NCBI GenBank assembly: GCA_900756605.1
Contig: CAAEKX010000032.1
Location: 1-5,235 of the forward strand
DNA length: 5,235 bases
Direction of reading: 5' to 3'
Source of the DNA: Coriobacteriia bacterium
Lineage (GTDB): Bacteria; Actinomycetota; Coriobacteriia; Coriobacteriales; QAMH01
Shown here piece by piece: positions 1-4,602 of this stretch. The translations under genes were made by a program, and so were the position numbers. Within the stretch, counting starts at the first letter, position 1. Each line of letters opens with the position of its first letter. A model generated the notes under the pieces. The model did no database searches. It saw nothing but the letters and a program-made list of their open reading frames with translations, and was not told the origin of the DNA.

Positions 1-1
1 C

Positions 2-199
2 TTCACGGGCAATCCCGCGGCATCCATCCCGGCTGGCCTCTCGAAGGAGGGCTTCCCGGTTGGCCTGCAGCTCATAGGCAATCGCTATGGCGAGATCGAT
101 CTGCTTGCGGCAAGCGCAGCCTATGAGCGCGTCAATCCGTGGCGTGACATATACGAGGCTACAGAACGGCGAAGCCTAGACATCCCTGCATCTGCGTAA
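2..199 (+). CDS. Amidase-signature family enzyme, C-terminal fragment
   Basis: The reading frame enters from the left edge (first full codon at base 2) and ends at TAA 197-199, giving the last 65 residues. The stretch FTGNPAASIPAG, followed by GFPVGLQLIGNRYGE and then DLLAAS..YE, is the standard C-terminal end of amidase-signature hydrolases (GatA / AmiE-like), which cleave amide bonds with a Ser-cisSer-Lys triad. That triad lies upstream and is not visible here. The residues after the conserved 'ERVNPW' end form a short polar tail. Whether this is the GatA subunit of the Glu-tRNA(Gln) amidotransferase or a stand-alone catabolic amidase cannot be decided from this piece. A free-standing amidase is my slight preference, because no gatB follows. 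A terminator directly downstream separates it from the oxidoreductase, so the two are probably not co-transcribed. Confidence 0.88.
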   Translation, partial: FTGNPAASIPAGLSKEGFPVGLQLIGNRYGEIDLLAASAAYERVNPWRDIYEATERRSLDIPASA

Positions 200-233
200 G
201 GTGACTTGCGCCAATTAAATATGGATCGAAACC

Positions 234-266
234 GAGGAGGGATTGGAGTGTCCAATTCCTCCTTTT
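234..266 (+). terminator. Rho-independent terminator of the amidase gene
   Basis: The left arm AGGAGGGATTGGA (235-247) pairs with the right arm TCCAATTCCTCCT (251-263) through a 3-base loop. This makes 13 pairs with one G-T wobble (241/257), and an extra wobble is possible at 234/264. The arm runs into TTTT (263-266). The hairpin lies 35 bases after the amidase stop, where an intrinsic terminator is expected. The minus-strand side lacks a T run, so it acts on plus-strand transcripts. Confidence 0.85.
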
Positions 267-277
267 GTGTCATGATC

Positions 278-341
278 GTTACCCATGTGCATTACCCCTC
301 AATACTACCCATTTACTTACGTTATATAAGGCGTTTTACCC
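278..341 (+). repeat. TTACCC direct repeats upstream of the oxidoreductase gene
   Basis: The hexamer TTACCC occurs at 279-284 and 292-297, as the variant CTACCC at 305-310, and again as TTACCC at 336-341. The first three are exactly 13 bases apart, so 278-316 can be read as three imperfect 13-mers. They lie between the upstream terminator and the oxidoreductase gene and immediately precede a TATAAG box. This is where an activator would bind a promoter lacking a good -35. The binding role is inference; the repeats themselves are directly visible. Confidence 0.45.
325..330 (+). promoter_or_regulatory. Candidate -10 box for the oxidoreductase-ferredoxin operon
   Basis: TATAAG at 325-330 matches the sigma-70 -10 consensus at five of six positions and sits in a locally AT-rich stretch. 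No TTGACA-like hexamer exists 16-18 bases upstream (the bases there read ATACTA or similar). If real, the promoter would therefore need an activator, plausibly bound to the TTACCC repeats. Transcription would start near 336-338 and leave a leader of about 140 bases before the ATG at 478. Confidence 0.3.
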
Positions 342-463
342 CCTTCCATACAGCTTTAACCTTCACTTTGAGATGCCCAGTGGCACGCATGTTGGTTCTG
401 CATCACCTCGCCTAACTTCTGTGGATGCCTTTTGCAATGCGACTGGGAAAAGAGTGATAAGAG

Positions 464-471
464 AAGGGAAG
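464..471 (+). promoter_or_regulatory. Ribosome binding site that fixes the oxidoreductase start
   Basis: AAGGGAAG at 464-471 is purine-rich, partly matches the Shine-Dalgarno consensus, and stands 6 bases before the ATG at 478. The frame is open further upstream, back to an ATG at 265. That ATG lies right at the end of the terminator hairpin, has no ribosome binding site, and the intervening residues do not resemble the enzyme family, so 478 is the better start. Confidence 0.7.
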
Positions 472-477
472 TATGCT

Positions 478-3153
478 ATGTCCGAAACACCATCAATGGC
501 TGGTGTGCCCAATAACACCGTGGACGAAAATGGTGTGCGATGGCGTCGTACTCGTTGCCACTTCTGCCACATGAACTGCAGCATCTATGCCGGTGTCGAC
601 ACGAAGACCGGCAGGCTCGTGGAGCTCAGGGGCGATGACGCGGAGGGCTCCGTGCTCTGCAACCGCCTGGGCGAGAAGGGCGAGCGCGCAATCAAGTTCC
701 ATTATCACCCCAAGCGCATCAATCATCCGCTCAAGCGTGTTGGCGAGCGTGGCGAGGACAAGTGGGAGCAGATCTCCTACGATCAGGCCATCAAGGAAAT
801 CGCCGAGAAGCTCCAGGCGCTCATTGACGAATATGGCCCCGAGACGCTCGTCGCCTCCGAAGGCACCTACCGCTCGGATCATCTGTGGGCGCGCAGCCGC
901 TTCACCAACCTCTTGGGCAATCCCGGCAATGTCATCGATCCGGGTACCATCTGCTGGTGCTGGAACTACACGCTCAACATGGCCATGGTCGGATGGCCCG
1001 TCGAGTCCATGATGCCGGCATCCCCGCAGCAGTCGCACACGATTGTCAACTGGGGCAAGCGCTGCCAGGAGTCCTATGCACCCCAGGCGCCCCTCTGGCG
1101 CGTCATTTCGGGACGCACGACGGTCAACGAGCCCGATCCCGCGCAGCTCATCGTCGTGGATCCCGTCTGCATCACCGAGTCCGGGCAGGCCGACGAGTGG
1201 CTGCAGCCCTATCCCAACACCGATTGCCTGGTGTGCCTTGCCTGGGTGCACTACGTCATTCGCGAGAAGCTCTATGACGAGGACTTCCTGAAGTACTGGT
1301 CCAACGCCGTGTTCCTCTTCCGCACCGATACGAACAAGCTGCTGCGTGCGAGCGATGTCGAGGAGGGTGGCAAGCACGAGGACTTCGTCGTGTGGGACGG
1401 CGAGACGGGCGCACCCCTGTGCTGGTGCTCCGACGAGAATCGCTACTACACTCCCACCGAGGACACCGTCGTGGACGCTCAGCTCTACGGAACCTACACC
1501 GTCACGCTCAAGGACGGTTCCACGGTCGAGTGCAAGACCGTCTTCGACGCCATTGCCGATCGCATGCAGGAGTACACGCCCGAGCGTGCCTCCAAGGTTT
1601 CCGGCGTGCCCGTCCGCAAGATTGAGGCAGCTGCCCATCTCTACGCTACCAATGGTCCGGCTTGCATCATCTGGGGTCTCGGTGGCGGCGACCAGCATGG
1701 CAATAACGCCTCGAGTTTCGGAATCGCCAAGACCATCCTGCGCATCCTGTGCGGCAACATCGATAACCCCGGCGGCGAGTTCGTCGGCATGCCCTGCGAT
1801 CCCAACGCCGTGGGCAAGGAGAAGACCTATCCGGTGCGTAACGCCGAGTTCGAGCTCTCCGAGCTGCAGGACCCCGCGAACCAGGACAAGTTCATCGGTA
1901 ACGACCGCTTCCGCGTCATGTCGTGGAAGGGCTTCAAGATGATCGACAAGAACTATCGCAAGATGTTCGGCGTGCCGCGTCCGATGCTGCACCAGATGCT
2001 CTGCTCGCCGTCGCTTGTCATGGATGCCATGATCGATGGAGATCCGTATCCCATCAAGGCGATGATCTGCTGGGAATCCAATCCGCTTGCCTGGGCGCCC
2101 AACACCAAGAAGATGTACAAGGCCCTCAAGAACCTCGACCTGCTCGTCTCCGTCGAGTACTGGAAGACGCCGACCGCGGCACTGGCCGACTACATCATGC
2201 CCGCTTGCGACTGGATGGAGCGTCCGCTGTGCACCACGTCCGAGGACTCCATGGACTTCATTACCGTCGGTGACCGCGGTGTCGAGCCTTACGAGGAGCG
2301 CCGCGTGGATTATGACTTCTTCCGTGCGCTGGGTTGCGCCATGGGCCAGGAGAAGGACTGGCCGTGGGAGACCTACGAGCAGGCGATCGAGTACACGGTC
2401 GAGCGCGTCCCGGATCTGGATTACGAGAAGGCCGTCAACATGGGCACGTACTTCCCGTATCCCACGGAGTACTACAAGTACGCCAAGCGCCTCGACAATG
2501 GCCAGATCATGGGATTCGCGACCAACTCGCGCAAGGCCGAGATCTACGCCTCCGTGCTCGAGGACCTCGACTACGATCCCATCCCCGTCTATCGCGAGCC
2601 GGAGTCTCCGCTCGGCAATCCCGAAATGGCCAAGGAGTATCCGTTCCGCATGACGATTTCGGGTCGCGTGAGCCCGCTGTATCACTCCGAGTTCCGCACG
2701 CCGGGACATGGCACGCGCACGGTCGAGCCGTATCCCTACACCTGGATGCACTTCAATGATGGACGCAAGCTGCACATCAAGGAAGGCGACTGGATCTGGA
2801 TCGAGACGCCGATGGGTCGTATCCGCCAGAAGGCACATCTGGGATGGGACATCCCCGAGGGTGTCGTCCAGGTACCGCCGAGCTGGTGGTATCCCGAGCT
2901 TCCCGCCGAGGAGCCATGGAGCCAGGGCGTGTTCGACGCAGCCGGCAACGTGCTCGTCGATGACGATCCGGACAAGGCCGACCAGATGACGGCTACTTGG
3001 TGCACGCGTGGTCTGCTTTGCAAGATTTATCCTTGCATCGATCCAACTGATGGCACGGATGATGCGATTCCCATCGACCAATACGATGGCAAGCATGACA
3101 CCGTGTGGGACAAGGCCTATGCGAACCTTTCCAACTGGGAGCTCAAGAAGTAG
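478..3153 (+). CDS. Cytoplasmic molybdopterin oxidoreductase, catechol dehydroxylase-like
   Basis: This 891-residue catalytic subunit of the DMSO reductase (Mo/W-bisMGD) superfamily uses electrons from a partner to reduce a small substrate. Residues 27-61 hold a [4Fe-4S] motif, C27-x2-C30-x3-C34-x26-C61, followed by K67 in the 'NRLGEKG' segment, the usual cluster-to-pterin relay. The segment 151-165 (NVIDPGTICWCWNYT) is where the Mo-ligand residue falls in relatives; C159 is the best ligand candidate. N191-W-G, the G-rich 401-410 segment (GLGGGDQHGNN), the 'GNIDNPGGEF' region and N535-P-L-A-W are typical cofactor-binding stretches. The molydopterin dinucleotide-binding domain begins near 720 and includes the PPSWWYPE region around 800-806. 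There is no Tat signal or hydrophobic segment before the first cysteine, even with the longer upstream start, so it should act in the cytoplasm. A ferredoxin gene follows 64 bases after the stop. By overall form it resembles gut actinobacterial catechol dehydroxylases, with acetylene hydratase and transhydroxylase as more distant options. The family call is firm; the substrate is unknown. Confidence 0.85.
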   Translation: MSETPSMAGVPNNTVDENGVRWRRTRCHFCHMNCSIYAGVDTKTGRLVELRGDDAEGSVLCNRLGEKGERAIKFHYHPKRINHPLKRVGERGEDKWEQISYDQAIKEIAEKLQALIDEYGPETLVASEGTYRSDHLWARSRFTNLLGNPGNVIDPGTICWCWNYTLNMAMVGWPVESMMPASPQQSHTIVNWGKRCQESYAPQAPLWRVISGRTTVNEPDPAQLIVVDPVCITESGQADEWLQPYPNTDCLVCLAWVHYVIREKLYDEDFLKYWSNAVFLFRTDTNKLLRASDVEEGGKHEDFVVWDGETGAPLCWCSDENRYYTPTEDTVVDAQLYGTYTVTLKDGSTVECKTVFDAIADRMQEYTPERASKVSGVPVRKIEAAAHLYATNGPACIIWGLGGGDQHGNNASSFGIAKTILRILCGNIDNPGGEFVGMPCDPNAVGKEKTYPVRNAEFELSELQDPANQDKFIGNDRFRVMSWKGFKMIDKNYRKMFGVPRPMLHQMLCSPSLVMDAMIDGDPYPIKAMICWESNPLAWAPNTKKMYKALKNLDLLVSVEYWKTPTAALADYIMPACDWMERPLCTTSEDSMDFITVGDRGVEPYEERRVDYDFFRALGCAMGQEKDWPWETYEQAIEYTVERVPDLDYEKAVNMGTYFPYPTEYYKYAKRLDNGQIMGFATNSRKAEIYASVLEDLDYDPIPVYREPESPLGNPEMAKEYPFRMTISGRVSPLYHSEFRTPGHGTRTVEPYPYTWMHFNDGRKLHIKEGDWIWIETPMGRIRQKAHLGWDIPEGVVQVPPSWWYPELPAEEPWSQGVFDAAGNVLVDDDPDKADQMTATWCTRGLLCKIYPCIDPTDGTDDAIPIDQYDGKHDTVWDKAYANLSNWELKK

Positions 3154-3164
3154 AAGTAGATCAT

Positions 3165-3196
3165 GGTGGATGACGTACCCCCCCATGTCATCCACC
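3165..3196 (+). promoter_or_regulatory. Perfect 10-bp intercistronic hairpin with poly-C loop
   Basis: GGTGGATGAC (3165-3174) is the exact reverse complement of GTCATCCACC (3187-3196). The 12-base loop contains seven consecutive C (3178-3184). It begins 12 bases after the oxidoreductase stop. No T run follows, so it is not a classic intrinsic terminator. A 3' stabiliser or processing element that sets the ratio of the two mRNAs is more likely. The structure is seen in the sequence; the role is inferred. Confidence 0.55.
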
Positions 3197-3206
3197 CGGC
3201 CTAGAT

Positions 3207-3211
3207 GGGAG
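3207..3211 (+). promoter_or_regulatory. Ribosome binding site of the ferredoxin gene
   Basis: GGGAG at 3207-3211 stands 6 bases before ATG 3218. In-frame ATGs also exist at 3170 and 3185, but both lie inside or next to the upstream hairpin, have no comparable purine run in front, and would add a proline/arginine-rich extension not expected for a ferredoxin. The last base of this site (3211) and base 3210 belong to the stem of the terminator-like hairpin, so folding could limit access. Confidence 0.55.
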
Positions 3212-3248
3212 CCCGGAATGGGAGCATATGGACCGCCTCCGGGCTTTT
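3210..3248 (+). terminator. Terminator-like hairpin over the ferredoxin start (possible attenuator)
   Basis: AGCCCGGA (3210-3217) pairs perfectly with TCCGGGCT (3238-3245) around a 20-base loop, and the stem runs into TTTT (3245-3248). Additional G-T pairs are possible at the base. The start codon 3218-3220 opens the loop and the ribosome binding site touches the left arm. If it forms before ribosomes load, it could cause partial termination or restrict initiation, lowering ferredoxin expression relative to the large subunit. The large loop and short T run make this less certain than the other two terminators in the window. Confidence 0.35.
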
Positions 3249-3457
3249 ACAGGAACAGTCCCCATGTCAGGATTTCCGAAGATTACTGCACGGGATGCAT
3301 GAGCTGCATCAAGGTATGTCCGAGAGATGACGTTTTACGTGCAAGAAAGGTTGACGGTAAATTTAAAGCATGGTCGCTTACTCCCGAAAACTGCGCTGGA
3401 TGCGGTCGTTGCGTTAACTCCTGTCCAACGCATTCCATTAGCATCTACCTGGCCTGA
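3218..3457 (+). CDS. 2[4Fe-4S] ferredoxin, probable electron donor to the Mo enzyme
   Basis: This 79-residue protein has two complete bacterial ferredoxin motifs: C24-x2-C27-x2-C30-x3-C34-P and C59-x2-C62-x2-C65-x3-C69-P. Each motif supplies four ligands, so two [4Fe-4S] clusters are expected. There is no signal peptide or membrane segment, so it is cytoplasmic. The two motifs are separated by a basic linker (residues 36-58, with R36, R41, R43, K44, K48, K50). The N-terminal 20 residues are Gly/Pro/Tyr-rich and of unknown use. It lies directly behind the molybdopterin oxidoreductase, before a strong terminator, so the natural reading is a dedicated electron-transfer subunit or shuttle. It is much smaller than the four-cluster DmsB/NrfC-type subunits of membrane-linked relatives. 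Codon use differs from the neighbours: 39 of 79 third positions are A or T, and AGA, AGG, TTA and GTA occur. The start at 3218 is chosen on its ribosome binding site; 3170 would give 95 residues. Confidence 0.87.
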   Translation: MGAYGPPPGFYRNSPHVRISEDYCTGCMSCIKVCPRDDVLRARKVDGKFKAWSLTPENCAGCGRCVNSCPTHSISIYLA

Positions 3458-3538
3458 TATTGCAGACTCGTACGTCCTTGTTTATCCCCCAAGGGGCTTA
3501 TGCGAAATCATCCAGGTTATGCGTTACTCCCTCCTTTA

Positions 3539-3577
3539 GCGCGGCGTCCGGAATGTTCCGGGCGCTGCGCGCCTTTT
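3539..3577 (+). terminator. Strong rho-independent terminator ending the oxidoreductase-ferredoxin operon
   Basis: The left arm 3539-3553 (GCGCGGCGTCCGGAA) pairs with the right arm 3556-3570 (TTCCGGGCGCTGCGC). This is a 15-pair stem with two G-T wobbles (3547/3562 and 3543/3566) and a nominal 2-base loop; in practice the top A-T pairs open to a 4-6-base loop. GCC and then TTTT (3574-3577) follow. It lies 81 bases after the ferredoxin stop and separates this operon from degV. The other strand lacks a T tract on its exit side. Confidence 0.88.
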
Positions 3578-3625
3578 CGGCGATGTCATAGATATTTGTT
3601 CGCGAGTTTGTACGATCCGTTCCGT

Positions 3626-3639
3626 TTTCCAGCTGGAAA
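3626..3639. promoter_or_regulatory. 14-bp perfect palindrome upstream of degV, possible operator
   Basis: TTTCCAGCTGGAAA reads identically on both strands. It lies between the upstream terminator and the degV start, about 73 bases before the TTG, in the region where the degV promoter must be. A dimeric regulator could bind it. No convincing -35/-10 pair could be assigned: ATATATG near 3661-3667 is the only -10-like run, with no partner. The remainder of 3458-3711 shows no gene. Confidence 0.3.
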
Positions 3640-3699
3640 TGCTCCTTGTGATGCGGGAAAATATATGGATACGCGCAAAGTCCGTGCGCTGTAGGCCAT

Positions 3700-3706
3700 A
3701 AGGAGG
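3700..3706 (+). promoter_or_regulatory. Strong ribosome binding site supporting a TTG start for degV
   Basis: AAGGAGG at 3700-3706 is a near-perfect Shine-Dalgarno sequence, 5 bases before TTG 3712. The residues after this TTG (SDYVLSCESTVDLTPE) match the usual DegV N-terminus, so the non-ATG start is well supported. Confidence 0.85.
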
Positions 3707-3711
3707 TTCCC

Positions 3712-4599
3712 TTGTCTGATTATGTCTTGAGCTGCGAGTCGACGGTTGACCTGACGCCCGAGAAGATCCAGGAGCTTGGTCTCGAATGCATCTTCTTCCA
3801 CTTCTACATCGATGGCGTTGAATATGCAGATGACCTGGGACAGACGATTCCCTTCGACAAGTTTTACCAGGCGATGAAAGATGGTGCCGAGACCAAGACG
3901 GCAGCCATCGGCACGGGCGAGTACGAGAAGTTCTTCCGCGGTTTCTTCGAGCAGGGCAAAGACGTGCTGCATGTCTCGCTCTCCTCGGGTATCTCGGGTA
4001 CGGTTGAATCCGCCCGCATCGCTGCCGAATCGCTTGCGGACGAGTTTCCCGATCGCAAGATTTACATCATCGACTCCCTTGCCGCGTCGAGTGGTTATGG
4101 CTTACTTATGCAGGCGCTTTCCGAGAAACGAGCCGAAGGCATGAGCCTCGACGAGCTGAGCGAGTGGGTCGAGGCTCACAAGCTCCATGATTGGCACTGG
4201 TTCTTCTCCACGGACCTTACCTTCTATATCAAGGGCGGTCGCGTGAAGCCGTTGAGCGGCTTTGTGGGCTCGATGCTCGGCATTTGCCCGCTCCTTAACA
4301 TGGATTCGCTCGGGCGCCTCATTCCGCGCGAGAAGATCCGCTCGAAGAAGAAGGTCATCAAGCGCATCGTCGAGAAGATGGAGCAGACCGCCGACAAGGG
4401 CCTCGATTATGACGGCCCCGTCTTCATCAGCGAAAGCGATTGCATGGAGGACGCGCGTGCGGTGGCGGATCTCGTCGAGGAGCGTTTCCCCAAGATGCGC
4501 GGGAAGGTCGAGATCTACAGCATCGGCACGACCATCGGTAGCCATACGGGACCGGGCACGGTTGCCCTCTTCTTCTGGGGCCGCGAGCGGGGCCTATAG
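3712..4599 (+). CDS. DegV / FakB-type fatty-acid-binding protein
   Basis: This 295-residue protein has the normal full length for DegV proteins, which bind a fatty acid and, in the best-known cases (FakB), present it to the kinase FakA for phosphorylation and entry into phospholipid synthesis. Family marks include: the N-terminal CESTVDLTPE; T63 in the segment KTAAIGTGEY, the site of the usual K-T-S-x-P lipid-carboxylate loop; S89-L-S-S-G-I-S-G-T97; IDSLAASSGYGLL; K174-G-G-R177; and the C-terminal G-S-H278-T-G-P-G-T, whose His is a lipid-contact residue in FakB. Translation starts at TTG behind a strong ribosome binding site. The ABC-F gene starts 3 bases after its stop, so the two are co-transcribed and probably translationally coupled. 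No fakA is visible here. The family assignment is firm; the lipid and partner are unknown. Confidence 0.93.
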   Translation: MSDYVLSCESTVDLTPEKIQELGLECIFFHFYIDGVEYADDLGQTIPFDKFYQAMKDGAETKTAAIGTGEYEKFFRGFFEQGKDVLHVSLSSGISGTVESARIAAESLADEFPDRKIYIIDSLAASSGYGLLMQALSEKRAEGMSLDELSEWVEAHKLHDWHWFFSTDLTFYIKGGRVKPLSGFVGSMLGICPLLNMDSLGRLIPREKIRSKKKVIKRIVEKMEQTADKGLDYDGPVFISESDCMEDARAVADLVEERFPKMRGKVEIYSIGTTIGSHTGPGTVALFFWGRERGL

Positions 4600-4602
4600 C
4601 GC

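Noticed and set aside
21..30. Amidase fragment considered as a functional partner of the Mo enzyme
   Set aside because: The terminator at 234-266 and the separate control region between them argue for independent transcription, so adjacency alone is not evidence of a shared pathway.
206..415. Small plus-strand ORF of 69 codons
   Set aside because: It runs through the amidase terminator and the repeat region, shows no protein-like features, and has no ribosome binding site.
432..460. Possible promoter TTGCAA - 17 bases - TGATAA
   Set aside because: The -10 is poor, and transcription would start around or within the ribosome binding site at 464-471, leaving no usable leader.
265..477. In-frame N-terminal extension of the Mo enzyme starting at ATG 265
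   Set aside because: It begins inside the terminator's T run, lacks a ribosome binding site, has a different base composition, and encodes no signal peptide or family-like sequence. The ATG at 478 has AAGGGAAG at correct spacing.
493..3195. A 900-codon open frame on the minus strand opposite the Mo enzyme gene
   Set aside because: Its codons are in register with the sense codons, so a stop would need TTA, CTA or TCA in the sense frame. Those are very rare in this GC-rich gene. The translation has no recognisable domain and is a composition artefact.
3500..3694. Small plus-strand ORF of 64 codons between the ferredoxin and degV
   Set aside because: It spans the whole strong terminator hairpin and the palindrome and has no ribosome binding site; it is random open frame.
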